Shown: positions 1 to 13,038, numbered from the stretch's first letter. The stretch is DNA of 64,000 nt from Scleromitrula shiraiana (GCA_028455995.1 JABELC010000005.1:2294001-2358000), one strand, 5' to 3'. Notes: generated by a model not told the origin, from the sequence alone. A program made the numbers and translations.

Positions 1-111
1 TAGCAATTTCAGATTCCAAAGAGGGGAGTCGATTAATAGTTGGTTGGATTGGTTGTAAAAGAATTTCGTGTAATCTTCTCCGATTCTAGTTATAATTGTT
101 TGTACAGTCAG

Positions 112-132
112 CACGTGACCTTACGTCACGTG
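112..132. promoter_or_regulatory. Inverted CACGTGAC/GTCACGTG element
   Basis: CACGTGAC and its exact reverse complement GTCACGTG face each other across the 5-bp spacer CTTAC. Each half contains an E-box core of the TCACGTG type bound by fungal bHLH factors such as Cbf1, and the right half overlaps TTACGTCA, an ATF/CREB-like site. The sequence is seen directly; binding is inferred. No gene starts close by on the right, so the target may lie left of the window. Confidence 0.5.
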
Positions 133-1615
133 CCCGTTGAGGAGATATATACTCTCGACGGCGTACAACACCCTTCTTGATCTCCTTGAACATAATTATA
201 CAATACAAGGAATGACCCTAAATTGTACTGTTCTACCCCCCGGAGTCATACGAACAATAATATTCGAGGGTTTACTGCCTTTGTTATTCTTGTTGTTGTT
301 GTTATTGTTACTTTATGTTGTCGTTATTTTGAGGCAATTGTTAGAAAATAGTAAATGACAGCAATAGTAAAGATGAATTACAGCCAATGCTGATGTATTG
401 CAAGACCAATTCTACTTTGATCTCGATCTAGTCAACATATTAAGAGATACCAAGCACCAATATGTGATTGACCCTAGGATTCTGAATATTTTTGGCTGCG
501 GAAAGTTACGTGTTATCTTAAAGAGCTTCGGGGCTATAAATAATAATGCAGAATGTCTTCCGTGGAGAATTCGGAGGAAAAGGGATGCTCAACTCACTTC
601 AAGCTCTTGTTATAGAGTCGTGTCTGATATCGAAATACGAAGTGCGGGTATATTTAGGTTGGTTTTCCCCTTTTACTTCGATCTGCAACTGATTGAACTC
701 AAATGATAACACGAATGAGCGAAGAAAATGATCTATGTGCCGGTATAGTTTACGGAGATTGGCTATATCTTCTCATTCTAGCACGATTTCACTCGAACTA
801 GGTAGTCGCTCTGTACAGTACATATTACTGCCGTCAAGTATCTCCTGCTGTTGTAATTTATCCACTCGTCAAATTATGTAGTCTATGTTGCTTTTATCAT
901 GCAAGCTTGCCGTAGATTTAGTCGAGGTCTCAGCTCTCTACTAACCATCCACGAGCTCGAAGGAATCCAACCCACACTCGTGGCATACTTTTCCAATACT
1001 AGATTTGCTTTGATTTACATATTTTTAGGAAGGAAAGCTTCTATTTATACTTATCATACCAATACATCAACTTAGAGTCATGTTCAGGTGTTGGAGAATG
1101 AGTGAATAGTTAAGTGGGTTCTTCTTCGACTTGGACCGAATCAATTGCATCTTCGCAACCCCATCGCGTTGATTATATTCATCTAATTATCCAAAAATCT
1201 TAGATTTTTTACCATGCATTCACTCAGTAGGTTGGGGATCACTAATCACAAAGTGGAGAAGTTAATGGAGGGTAATGTTATCTTTATTATCAATGGATTT
1301 CATACTACGATCTTCACCAAATTGAAGAAGGGTGGATAAATAGTTGTTTCCTACCCCATAAATCTTACCCCTGTGTCTATCGGAATGAGTGATACTCATG
1401 ATTGTCGGGACTGAGAGCTGAATTTACGAGGTGGGGAGATCCATAAACTTGCTTCTCAGCCTTAGTTGGGATGATGGGTCAGGTACGGGCTTTTCGTTTG
1501 CTATTTTTGTTGTCATTTACATATTCCACTGTCATTGATCCCATAACTCTAGATTATAGAATTAAGTTGTCAGATTAACAACCTTTTATATTAAGTCTCT
1601 GTAAAGTATACTCTA

Positions 1616-1687
1616 TCTACTCATCTACTCATCTACTCATCTACTCATCTACTCATCTACTCATCTACTCATCTACTCATCTACTCA
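1616..1687. repeat. Perfect 9-copy TCTACTCA tandem repeat
   Basis: Nine consecutive identical copies of the 8-mer TCTACTCA fill exactly 72 bp. The absence of substitutions suggests recent expansion by slippage. Confidence 0.95.
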
Positions 1688-2642
1688 ACTTTTCGATCTC
1701 ATGTCTACAAAAGTATATTGTGCATTGCTTGCCCAATTTCTTCCGCCAACTGGGAACAACGCCTCATTATATGGACAACTCTCACCTTCTCATTGATTGA
1801 TCTCGTCGCTTATTTGATGAAAACATCCTTTTATCTTCCTAAAACAGCGAGGACTAGGTTTTCGTGACCTGGTAGTATAAAAGGTCTTTTAATGAACAGA
1901 CAAGCATGAAAATCAATAGAACTAATACATGTGACTAGAGGCACGTATAATCATTGAATTTTGTGAACTGCTATGCCACCGGCACGGTTCTAAAAAGATA
2001 GTTAGACTAATAAGAAATTCGATAAACAAAATGGAACTTCAGACGGAAAATCTATCACTGTCATTTATCTGGAACATTTTTTTTGTCATTACTTTCTATC
2101 ATCGCGAGTTATAATCATTTTATTATTACTCTTAATTAGTTGAATAAAATTAATGTTAAATCTTCAACGCCGTATCTTTCCATGTTATGACACGTATGAG
2201 AGCAATCGTTGTTTGTTTTGACCAAATGCAATAAGGTTAATCTGGTCTATGTATAGAGTGGATCATGTTTGCAAGTGGAAGATACTGATCGAGATTTTCT
2301 GGTATTCACTGTTCGACAAAGCAGTTTGTTTTCATACCCCGCACTTCAAGTCGAAGGAGAATCTAGTAGCATGACTTCTACGCGACTAGATCGAGCCGAT
2401 CAGGAGATAATAAGCTGGCTCCTTTGGATGGCAGATAGGAGCGGTCTTGGAAGACTAGAAAGAAATATGTGCGTAGAAAACACGGCTTTTCAAAAACCTA
2501 GAAGCCGAGAATTTAAAGTTGCTTATACAATGACCCACAACTCATATTTAAACGAATAGTGCGAACTCATACCTCGAGGTGCTCGATATAGAAGTTCAAC
2601 TTACATTCGAACAGTTGGATCTAGAGTATCAATTTCAATAGG

Positions 2643-3100
2643 ATAATATATTTATATATTATACTTATAAAATAAAAAACTAATTTGAGAATTAAAAGAT
2701 TTTTTTAATTGCTAATTAGCTTTTATATTTTTTTGATCTTAACTTTATTAAATATATTTAGTATTATTTTAAAATAAAAATGATAAAAATATTTCTAAAA
2801 CTCAAATATATAAAAAATTAAATAAAATATAATTAATAACGTTTAAAATTCTATTTATAAACAGTATAAAATATATCAAATAATTCTTTATTTAAAAATT
2901 TATATTTTAATATATCTAATAAAATCAAGGTTTATATAGCTATATAAAGATAGTATATAAAATATTAAATTTTATTATAATATTATTATTATAGAATTTA
3001 TATTATATTATATTATAGATCGAATCATAAACTTTTTACTTTATTAAAATCATAGAATTATAATTATTAGTTGATTTTTAATTAAATTTAAAAAAATAAT
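2643..3100. repeat. Near-pure A/T block, RIP-like remnant
   Basis: About 460 bp consist almost entirely of A and T, with only some 5-7 G or C per 60 bases where I counted, and are rich in TA dinucleotides. The edges are sharp: flanking DNA is near the window average. Repeat-induced point mutation of an old transposon gives this pattern in Leotiomycetes. No transposon protein is readable, so the source element cannot be named. Confidence 0.55.
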
Positions 3101-4187
3101 GTTGCGATAATAGATTAGGGTGATTTTGAGCTCGCTTAAATATAAGTTGTCTAGTACTGTAGATATTTCGATCTTGAGTTAGTTGAGAAAATGTGACAAG
3201 TGACCATGTTCCAATGGCGGTGAAAATCATATCGAATCTGGCAATGGTCAAATTTAGACAAATCAGGTTGACCGATCAAAGATCTGCGCCACTGGGTTCC
3301 AAGTTTTGATACTTGTGAAAGTGCTTCCCAAACCATGAAGAAAGACTCTGGAGTTGCCTGCAGTCTATAGGCTGTGTATAGGTGATGGAAGATTACACTT
3401 TACCCCTCTCATCTTATATACACAAGAGAACAATCGTTGATGTTTTTCTTACCTGGTAAAGACAATACTTTCTCTGACTCCTCTTTTGTCAACCTGATTG
3501 AAGTACAGATGGGAGTAGTCAACGGGTAGCTACAGTAGATTAGGCTGATATCCACAGCCCGACGGATACTTGCATATGTTTGTTTGTCGAGACTTAGCAT
3601 ATTCCATCTGACAGGTGACTAAACCCAATATCATGCTTGAACATCAAAAAGAACTCTTTTAGTGAGGATTCTAGCGCTTTCATATTCCGTATATGCGATT
3701 TCGATAGATGAGCTTGAGAGATTCAACTCAGGTTCCGAATATGTAGATAGACAGAGTATTTTAGCAAACAACATTTCAATCAAGAACCCTTGCTATGGAT
3801 GTATTCAGTTCGGATAGGTCAAAAGTCACGACAAAAGAAAGTCGTTGCCGTCTAGCTGAAGCTGCAAATCGCCCGATCCACTTGTATCCCGCGCAAGTTG
3901 CCTCCAAAAGAAACAACACACCGAAGGAATATAACATACAATTCGCAGCTGGCACCTAATACCACATTTATCCCTGATTTTTGAACCGTCTACATCCCAT
4001 AGCAAACACTGTAGAGGAAGGCTACCGGAGCTTTTGCTCCTTTTCAAGGTAGTATATCTCACCCATATTTCCTCTCTCCACTTCTCCTCCTTCTTCACCA
4101 CAACCATCTTCCACAAGATTCATACAATCATATTACATCTATCAACCAGAACACTCAACAAGCAAATTCCAACCCCAACAAAACATC

Positions 4188-4649
4188 ATGCCCGACATGA
4201 CCAAGGGAGATGCCATGCGCATCCAATCCAGCCAGGTATCCTGTCTTTTACTTTCTCGTTCTGTCAAGTCATACATCACGAATATAAACTGACAAGTTTT
4301 TTCTCAATAGGCCAAAGGCGGCGGAAACATGTCCTCCGGCGGATTTGCATCTCGAGCCCAAGCTGCTGGTGATCGTAATAGCAATGCTAGCGGTGGTGCC
4401 GGGTAAGTTTATTCACACTTCTTGATCCCATCATTGATAACTCCAACCCCCTCCGGTTATTTCATCTCCGGTTTCTTCAGTCTCATTCTAATTCACCCAA
4501 TATCGTCTCTCTCCCTCCCAGACATCCACAACAAGCAATTGTTAACAACTCAATCTTACAGATCCTATGGTACAGGTAACACCGGCAATGCTACCTCTGG
4601 CAACACTGGCGGTGGAGCTGGTAGTAAAGGCAATTCCAACAAGAACTAA
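4188..4649 (+). CDS. Small SMP-domain stress protein
   Basis: Three exons, 4188-4235, 4311-4402 and 4562-4649, join in phase into a 75-residue protein. Both introns have GT-AG ends (GTATCC, GTAAGT; AATAG, TACAG). The first half contains KGDAMRIQSSQ and GGFASRAQAAGDRN, matching the seed maturation protein (SMP) repeat found in short fungal proteins; the rest is a Gly/Asn/Ser-rich tail. SMP and LEA-like proteins are hydrophilic, disordered and linked to desiccation or stress tolerance; that role is inferred here. The next gene converges on it from the right. The second intron is long (159 nt) and an earlier acceptor cannot be excluded, but the chosen join gives a clean frame. Confidence 0.75.
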
Positions 4650-5371
4650 ACTGGGTTACGACAATTCAACGTTTTCGATCAATCGCGATTTGACATACGG
4701 GGAATTTGAAGTTCTGAGGTCGACTGGGAAATGTTTTTGGATGAGTGATTGAGATTTGCTGAACATCAGATCTGAGTAGTTGTGGTTTCGGGAAAACAAT
4801 AAGAACACTGTCATTACCGTCGTATTGAGTATCCTGATGACCAATTTGTAACTGGTTGCATGGAAGTGATTTGATGGTATTGTTTGATCGATAGTGAAGT
4901 GAATTTAAGTAGTGTGAAATATTGAAAAATTGGGTGGCTTGCTGTGAATTTTCTATTGCTTTCACAATCAGATTGTATCTCCATCTGTCCTAGTAGCTTT
5001 GAAATCTCTATATGGAATAGTACATGAAATTTTTATCATATTTTCCCGGCACGTCCTTCAACATGCAAATAGGTGTGATCTTTGTAAGTAGAAGATATGA
5101 TTACTTGGCAAGAGCGTATAGTAATTGTTGCATGAATGTGTTCTGCCGAATGTATTTGGCAAGCACTTGAAAATTGCTTCTGATGAATCTGAATCGTTGA
5201 TTTGTAAAATGTTTTCACTGACGATATAAAACTTTGACCGTAATGGTAGCTTCGCATGAAATAAATAATAGTTGTATTATAACCATCTCAAGGCTCTAAA
5301 TCTATAAAACATCTAAAAATATGATATATGCTGATGTACAATCCTCTGCTCAATCCCCTTCTCACCATCGT
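4650..5371. other. Convergent intergenic spacer
   Basis: This 0.7-kb spacer lies between the 3' ends of the SMP gene and the ABC transporter. It probably carries both 3' UTRs. No further gene or notable repeat is visible. Confidence 0.6.
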
Positions 5372-8069
5372 TTATCTCTGCTTATGCCTATCCACAAATC
5401 TCAATCCAAGGAACGCCACAATTCTATAGATCGCACCCAATGCTAACAATACCAGCATATCCTCCTTAAATTTCCCTAAATGATACCCCAAGGTTGATGC
5501 TGCCAAATCAATGTCATACAGATAACGCAATGGGGCAACATTTTGTGTAAAGTAGGCCTCAGCTAACCAAGTTCCCGGGGTTGCTCTCCATAACCAAAGC
5601 ATGTGCCACGTGTTAACTTTCGCCAAAGTAGGCGACATACCATCCAAGACACCAACAATGAGAGATGCCATAACCGCGAGAAGTGGCCCATCTTCTCGAC
5701 GAGTCACCATACTGACACAGGATGCAATTCCGTATATACACCAGAAATAAAGAAGATTGGCGGCAAACATATCAATCCACTGAATTCTTGGAACAGTCAT
5801 AAACGCAAATAAAACTGTAAAGTGGAAGTTTGCAAGAACCATACGAGGAATAGTAGAGACAACTTTGCCAATATAGTACGAGAAACGATTATGACCCGCA
5901 GCAGCCTCTCGCCAATAGACCAATTTCTCCTCACCGAAGACCTTGACTCCAGGAGCCGAAGCAGTAAGACCGATAGCAAGACCAACGAGAAGAGCCATTT
6001 GTGGAACGGAACTGTAATCAACAGCCGCAGAGAGTATTTCGTAAGGTTCGATGAATATGCCTCTGAAATTGAGACCTCTCTCCTTGTGCTCTGCAAGACC
6101 GATGAGGAAACCTGAGACTGCAGCAACACCCAATTCGAAGAAAAACGATTCTTTGAGTCGATATTGTTGCACCATTGAACGGCAGAAACAGTAATAGATT
6201 TGTTTGTACCAGTACATACCACGAGTTTTAATAGTTGAAGATAAAGCGTTTGCCTCGACAATGGAGATTCCACCTTTGGTTTCCTCGAGCGAAAATCTAG
6301 GACGGGATTGCCAGTGGTCGATGAGAAGCTGAGTACCGGCATCTCCTGCGCGTTTATAAAGTCGTCCTTCGCCTGCAATAATATCACCCATGATGTCGGA
6401 AGGATTGCCCCGTTCTGGAAATTTAAAACCGAGTCCTTCGAAGTGAGGTTTCATTCCAACTTGTGGTCCTAGGTAGATCATTCGTCCGGAGCCAAGTAGT
6501 ACGAGACTGTCGAGGGATTCGAAAATTTCTTGACGAGGTTGATGAATAATGGTTACGATTGTCATACCGAGACGAGAGAGAGCCTTGAGAGTTTTCATAA
6601 TAGAGTTTGCTGCTGTTGCATCTAGACCTGAAGTTGGTTCATCGAGAAACAGTGCCCTGTGTAACGTGTAAGCGAAAAAGGTAAATAAATTGAGGAGAGA
6701 TGAACTCACATTGGTGCAGCTGCTAATTCCATACCGATACTAACTCTCTTTCTTTGACCTCCCGAAATGACCGGTGCCGCAGTGCTTCCAACTAAAGAGT
6801 CCTTGACATGAGAAAGCTGAAGACAGGCAATCAAGATATCAACGTGGTGTTGAATCTCACTGTCTTTCCATGTACATGGTAGTCTAATTCGTGCGGAATG
6901 AAGAATGTTTTCCCGAACAGTAAGCTCAGGAAGGACAATGTCGTCTTGAGGGACGTATCCGATGATTTTCTTGTATCTAGAATTGTTAGTGTTTTCCAGA
7001 CAAATTTTCTAAGAAACTTACTTAGAAATATTTCCAGCAATGCCATTAACCTTAGTAACACCTCCAGTATTTTTGGTTTTACCCATTAGAACATTAACAA
7101 AGGTAGATTTTCCTGCACCAGATGCTCCCATTACTCCCCACAAGCTTCCAGCTTCAATTGAACCCGATACATTGGAAAGAATAGGTTTCTTCGCCTTCGA
7201 TGGGTGAAACTTCAAATCCTCAAATTCGAATGAAAGTCCGAATTTTGAGGCTCCCAAACATTTAGATAGAGATTGTACAAATAACTGCAAGTCCGTGCTC
7301 ATTGTTTCTTCTTCGCGTTGATCTTCACCATCGTACGTATTCTGCTCTTCTATTCCCTCTTCCACATCACCGAATTCCTCAAATCCCGTAGGTCTTCGTC
7401 GCATGTTCATGATTCTTTCTTCCATTGCAATGTCGTTCCGTTCTCGTGCTACCATTAACTGATCGTCGTGAATTTGAGAGTAGTCTCTATTTCGGAACAT
7501 TCCTGGTTTTGTGAAAGTCTTTCTGTTTGATCTCTTCTCTTTCTTATGACTCTTGTTACTGAATTTACTCCTCAGTGTGATGGCAACCACTCCCAGTACG
7601 AGTAATATATCCACAACGACCAATACAGCCATTGGAATAAACGACATATCTCTATCGGAGCCCTCCTTACATCTCGATTTAATTGCACAAGTTGTAGGCA
7701 TGGCAGATCCTTGCCGACAAAAAGATCCGGCGGGACACTTGATCTGTTTATTTCCAGGTGGCGGACAGTAGTATCCAGTCTCACATATTGACGGCTCAAA
7801 CGTTCCCTGCGCTGGTGTACATGTCAACCCTGATAGCCGTGACGATTGGCACTGAACCGTGGGAGGACAATACTGTGGAAGTTCTGTAGAATTATTGTTC
7901 GGGCCTAGAAGGAATAAAATCAGCTCGTTTTCCATTTATATTCAGTGCCATAATTAGACTTACAAAAGAACCCTTTCGGACAACCAATTTTATTCCAGGA
8001 ATCCAAGCTCTGGATAACTACTGGTGTCTCGCCCGAGAGACATGTCGAATTCCCCGTTGGCGCTGTCAT
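5372..8069 (-). CDS. ABCG-family transporter, Adp1-like
   Basis: Four exons (8069-7964, 7904-7022, 6976-6710, 6656-5372) join in phase to at least 846 residues. Order: a Cys-rich extracellular N-terminus with EGF/CPPG-like spacing (CPPPGNKQIKCPAGSFC), one membrane segment, a nucleotide-binding domain, then an ABC2 membrane domain. The NBD shows Walker A GASGAGKST (about residues 295-303), Q-loop VPQDD, signature ISGGQRKRVS, Walker B LFLDEP and the H-loop IIHQPR. This NBD-before-TMD half-transporter with a Cys-rich N-terminus matches yeast Adp1 and plant ABCG24/28; the substrate is unknown. The 5' end is uncertain: in-frame hydrophobic codons continue upstream of the ATG at 8069 without another ATG, so an upstream exon with the signal peptide is likely missing. 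Confidence 0.85.
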
Positions 8070-11000
8070 TATGGCAAATGCTTTACAAATTATTACCCCC
8101 GCAAACTCTCATGAAAACACGACAAGAAAGAATTCGATATAGAAGTTCCATCTTCAACGAACCTTGAGGGTATCATATTATATTTCAAGTACCCCATTCT
8201 ACTTCCCTGTCTGTACATTGAGTAGATACCTAGGTACTTTACGTGATGGCTATAAAATTGGAGGCAAGGCTAAGCCTTGATTGCAGGCTGTCTACGCCGC
8301 ATACCCACATGGTTCCAATTATATACCTCCAACTCCAAGGGGGTTCGTTAAGATCTTTAAGGTTATTGACCAGCAAGATTAACAAGCTCTTCCCTTCCCT
8401 TCCCTTGACAAAAAGGGTACAGTAAGACCGTGCACAGGAACGGCCATTATTCTATACGAGGCTAATGTACGAGTGGACGTATGAAAAACTGTCAACCGTT
8501 GGGACCTGTAAAATCATTGGTTTCGAGATCTCCATTACCCAGCCTTAAATAACCCCCGAAACTTTCGACAATAGTGCAAGTGTAACCTAGTAAAAGCTTG
8601 TAAAGCTTAAATTCTACTCCACTAGGCTTTTTTCCATTCCGCTCCGCCCCGCTTTCTCGTACGAAAAGTTCTTCTTCTAATCATCCTGTATGTAAGATTG
8701 ATACTGTTATTCAAATTTAGAAGGATGATTATAGAGACCTATTCACTTTGTTCACCATGGATCACTTGTCAATGGCCCCCATTATCAAGTTAGGTTGTTG
8801 TGGTGCATATCTAGTCGAGAATCACCTTATCTCAGCGACCACACAAAACACCATGTAAGCAATTTTAAAAAACCCCTACGCTAAGCTTATATTTTGAGGG
8901 ACTATACCTAAGCGAGTAATCGTAAACAAACACGCTGTCTCCCCTACTTACGGCAACTTTACCTATTAATCCTGTGCCGTAGGGCTCTGGCTCGAACTGA
9001 TCCTTCACGAATCTAGAAGATCAACATATCCTTCCAACGTTCTCTTGAGGATGGTCTTCCTCCTAAACTAGAAATTAGATCTCCTTCTGTAAAATGATAC
9101 AGTTTCATAGAAATCAGCACATTGCCATCTTACCCAAAATGACCATCTTCGGATCCTCCTAAATGTCTAAACTTGCAAATCTTAAATCTCACTCTCCAAT
9201 TCACTACGCAGCACAGAAATAATCAGCCTCGCTACTTTTACCTCTCCTGCTCAAGTTGTCAACCGATTGACACGGATGTCAATGTCGAATAGTGGATACC
9301 AAGATAGCAAAATTATGGGTTTGGCCTGGCTCATCCCACCCATGTTATCCAACTATTAGTAATACACCGCCGGTAATGATTCGGCGGAGCAGAGATGCAT
9401 ACTGCGGCTTGTTGTTTATTTTTTATCTGTGGGCCATGAGGTTTGATCTGGCCCTGAGTCCAATAATGTCGGCCCAAAAAATGATGACTGTTGGTTGTAA
9501 TTGTTAGTAAGAACATGAACATTTGATTTAGTTCATTCATTTGCCAATGTTTTTGATGGTTGTGAGAGGACTTAATGCATTCCAAAGATGCAGAACTTGT
9601 ATGAGACCTGTACCCAGTATAAATTCGATGTGCTAGAAAACTACAAAGTTATGTAAAACTTGATCTATCGCTATCTGAGTATGATGGCTCGATTTCAGAC
9701 CCGACAGCAAAGTATCCCGGAATTTCAATGTTTTAATAGGAATAGATCCACAATATGTGGATTGTTATTTTATTTCCTTTGATTGATGCCAAATACTTTC
9801 CTGTCGGTGAATTGTTAAATACCTTAATAGAAGTGCCATAGAACATCACCTACTAATCAAGGCAAGCACATACTTGAAATCCGATCTTTAGAAAATCATC
9901 CACCATGTGCAATTAGTTGTCGCACATTAAGTCAAGTGATATTTGAGCCTCAAATTCAAGAACAAGTCCCTCAAATCCATCGTTTATATTAGTCTCCTCA
10001 ATCATATCCAATACAATCTCTCCATCGAACCGAAAACTCTCATTTTTCTGCACCTTCGTCTTCTTTGCCAGTTGAGAGGAGAATTGGCGCCGTAACGATA
10101 GTTTCCAGTTATGCGAGAATCAACAAGGAAATTAATGAAACAAGCAAAAAGAGTTTGGAGGAGGGAAGGATGGAATATCGATTTTGGGCCGGACGGCAAC
10201 ACAGCCAAGTTATAAGTTATAACTATCTGTTGAGTAGTCGATATCTGGGCGTGACGGTTTTGAGATGAATGATTATTCAGGTTAGTGGAATGATTGGAGA
10301 AGGAGGTACCGACTACATTGGGGAGGATCTTAAAACTTCAGAATTATCTGTCGGTAGATAGGTATCTCGAGTTGAAATGAATGATAGAACAACATTTGTA
10401 TATAGAGTTGCTGTCACATACACATTAAAATTGCAACTGATCATGACATACAACACGATCTATAAACTATCCCAAAATCAGCAAACAAACAAGTTTTAAT
10501 ATCACACAAACAGCCAACTCCTCCATACCGAGAAAAATAATAACCACCAACATTTGCAAATTCCATTCCCCCCTCTTCAATCCATTCATCCCCCCAACGT
10601 ACTCCTAACTCACTCCAATCCCCTACATACCCAGCCCAACAACATACCACCTCAACCTACTCTCAACCCAACATCCAACATCCAACCTACATCCCAAGAC
10701 CAACCCGTTACAAACATCATCATAACCATAATGTTGCATATCTATATGCGAGCCATATGTAGTTGCATAATTTGGACTTCTAAATCCTTGATTTTCTTCA
10801 TTTGAAGATAAAATCATGAAGGCGGGTAAGGGGGAAGGTTGTGATATACCCTTCATGTGAGAATACGTGTCAAATCAAGTCACATTAACCGCCTTTTCAC
10901 TATTCAGACGTCATGTAGAGATATTCATATATACCTAAACAGATAAATATAAATGCTAATGTTACTGAAGATTGATTATAATATAATAGAAAAATTCATC

Positions 11001-11541
11001 CTCAATATTGCCTGTTGCGGCAATTACTACCCTACATGAACCTCACGCTATATATTGGCTACATTAGTCAGATGATACCATTTCATATCATACCGAATGA
11101 GCCGTCACGGTGATTTTGCAATCCTATTTGTTCATGCAGGAAGTAAAGAAAAGAAAAAAGAACAAAGTCAAGAGATAGACATCACACCAGGCCATTCAAG
11201 ATTTGATTGATCGATTGATTGATTGATATTAATATTATTACAAGAAGATCAATATTAATGTTATTATAACAAAACAAACCCCCAAAAACCTCTACATTCC
11301 CTTCCATTTCTCTTCCATACAAACTCCAACCTAGAGATACTTAGACCAATAAACACTTTAGGCCGAGAAGATTTTCCAAATGCGCCATAGACCTTGCGGC
11401 ATGATATCCATTCCATTCTGTCCTACTCCATACCAAGTAATACAATGTAATATCCAAACACCTAGATTCATGACTTCATATCTTATATTATTCCCTGCAA
11501 TCCGTCCATCCACGAATCAGTTCCCAAATCTATGAATGGAC
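8070..11541. other. Long intergenic region
   Basis: These 3.5 kb contain no open frame that looks coding. The first part should include the transporter promoter and possibly an unrecognised first exon just beyond 8069. A short GATT run lies near 11208-11228. Overlapping open frames near 10.0-10.8 kb are short and low in complexity. Confidence 0.5.
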
Positions 11542-13038
11542 TTAAAGTTTCGTAGAATTTTCTCGGTTGATATCACTCATTCGTCTTGGAAACATTCTAC
11601 TAGCAGGTCCGCTGGAACTTCCTTCGCCGGCATTTACGCTTCCACTTCCAGCAGTAACATCAGCACCAGTAACAGCGCCAGCTCGTCTTTGGTTTTCTTT
11701 GAGGCGGAAGTTCATCAACCAGCGAACATGCATGCCCATTGTGCTTTGGTTGTTGCGAAGTTCTGCAAGTTGGTCTTTCAACAATGTGGTTTCGTTGAAC
11801 AACATTAGATTTTGACGTGCTTCCATTTCAACCAGAGTAGAAGTAAGATCTGCAATCTTTTCTTGTTGGGTCTCAGCAACAGCTAAAAGATATAAATTGG
11901 CAGAATTGAATGCTTCATCTCCGGAAGTCGACATAACGGCGGGAGGAGGTGAAATTTCAGAGAAATCATAGAGATCTCTATCCTTATTGGTGTTCTCGAG
12001 TAACTTTACACGACGTTCGAGTAATTGATTTTTGTCGATCGCAGCGGCCAATTTTCCTTCCATATCATCTAATTTCTCTTTCATGCGTGCGCACCATGGA
12101 CCAGAGAATTTGAGGGGACACTCGTTCTTATGGAGATGGTGATCTTTCCTCTTACCCTCATAGTCGCAACCAAACTCGGCCCATTCGCAAGATGCGATAC
12201 CATCCTGGCACTCGTTCATATGAATTGACTTTCTTGATCGTCTGATCATCTCTTGACATTGGTCACATTTCATTAGACGCTTCTTGCATTCGTTTGCGTG
12301 ATCTTTCATGTCTTTCTCTTCATACAGATCCTTGCAACCATGGCAACAGATTTCACGATGAAGACATCGACCTTTGCCAACATGCTTTCTCTCAACAAGT
12401 TGACTGCAATCATCCTTAATGCATTTAACTAGAGCTTCTGGACAATAAGTGGCGAAATGGTTTTGTAGTTCGGCACGAGGAACGTGAGCTTGACAACCAG
12501 GGCAGGCTATCATCAAAGCATCAACCTGCTGGCAGATGATTCTGTTGGCTTTCTTGAGCGGCTCATTGCTAGAAACAGGGGAGCGATCCATTGGACATTT
12601 CTCGGTGACAGACAGAGCTTGCGTAATGCAATCTTGACAGAAGGTATGATCACAGGGAATGGTGACTGGATCAACGAAAGGAACGCGACAAATAGGACAC
12701 ATGAGATTTTGATCGACTGGCCCAACGTATGTAAGACTTCGATCATCAACCTGGTAGGTTCCGTTTTCAGGATTGTACTCCATATTAGCGTGATAACTAT
12801 GAGGACGACGGTAGAGTGTATAATAAGGACAAGCTGGTGGTGATGGAGGAGGAAATGGTAAAGAACCGAATGCATTGATGTTTTCGATTTGACGTTGACG
12901 AGCTCGGCGACTGCTTCGATCAGGGGGTAAGATGTTGTCAACATGTGCTGAAATTTGAGCTACAAGGTTAACAATGCCACGTGGTGCATTCTCTAGAGAT
13001 ACAGGAAATGTATTCGTAGGAGTATTTGGTGGAGGCAT
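11542..13038 (-). CDS. RING and TRAF-type zinc-finger protein
   Basis: An intronless 498-residue protein. A C3HC4 RING finger spans about residues 114-153 (CPICRVPF, CDHTFCQDC, CPMDR). It is followed by a run of TRAF-type Cys/His fingers to about residue 310 and then coiled-coil-rich sequence with a Gly/Ser-rich C-terminal part. RING plus TRAF fingers suggests an E3 ubiquitin ligase; the target is unknown. The C-terminal meprin/TRAF (MATH) domain of animal TRAFs is absent, as is usual in fungal relatives. The gene is divergent from the Syn8 gene with about 600 bp between them. The start ATG opens a Pro-rich N-terminus and has in-frame support throughout. Confidence 0.85.
   Translation of the reverse strand: MPPPNTPTNTFPVSLENAPRGIVNLVAQISAHVDNILPPDRSSRRARQRQIENINAFGSLPFPPPSPPACPYYTLYRRPHSYHANMEYNPENGTYQVDDRSLTYVGPVDQNLMCPICRVPFVDPVTIPCDHTFCQDCITQALSVTEKCPMDRSPVSSNEPLKKANRIICQQVDALMIACPGCQAHVPRAELQNHFATYCPEALVKCIKDDCSQLVERKHVGKGRCLHREICCHGCKDLYEEKDMKDHANECKKRLMKCDQCQEMIRRSRKSIHMNECQDGIASCEWAEFGCDYEGKRKDHHLHKNECPLKFSGPWCARMKEKLDDMEGKLAAAIDKNQLLERRVKLLENTNKDRDLYDFSEISPPPAVMSTSGDEAFNSANLYLLAVAETQQEKIADLTSTLVEMEARQNLMLFNETTLLKDQLAELRNNQSTMGMHVRWLMNFRLKENQRRAGAVTGADVTAGSGSVNAGEGSSSGPASRMFPRRMSDINRENSTKL

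Larger units (their letters stand above)
1..4187. other. Gene-poor left end
   Basis: I see no convincing gene in these 4.2 kb. Open frames at 398-706 and 2269-2559 begin at TTG rather than ATG, have no recognisable domain and no obvious splice partners. The interval holds an inverted CACGTG pair (112-132), a perfect 8-bp tandem repeat (1616-1687) and an almost pure A/T block (2643-3100). It reads as intergenic DNA with a decayed repeat. Confidence 0.6.

Noticed and set aside
398..706. 102-codon open frame
   Set aside because: It starts at TTG, has no domain and no splicing partners.
1616..1687. CRISPR-like array
   Set aside because: The unit is 8 bp with no spacers; a simple tandem repeat in a eukaryotic genome.
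2269..2559. 96-codon open frame
   Set aside because: It starts at TTG, has no recognisable motif and abuts the A/T block; chance or relic.
5797..6387. 196-codon open frame in another frame of the transporter
   Set aside because: It overlaps the membrane domain of a well-supported gene and has no domain of its own.
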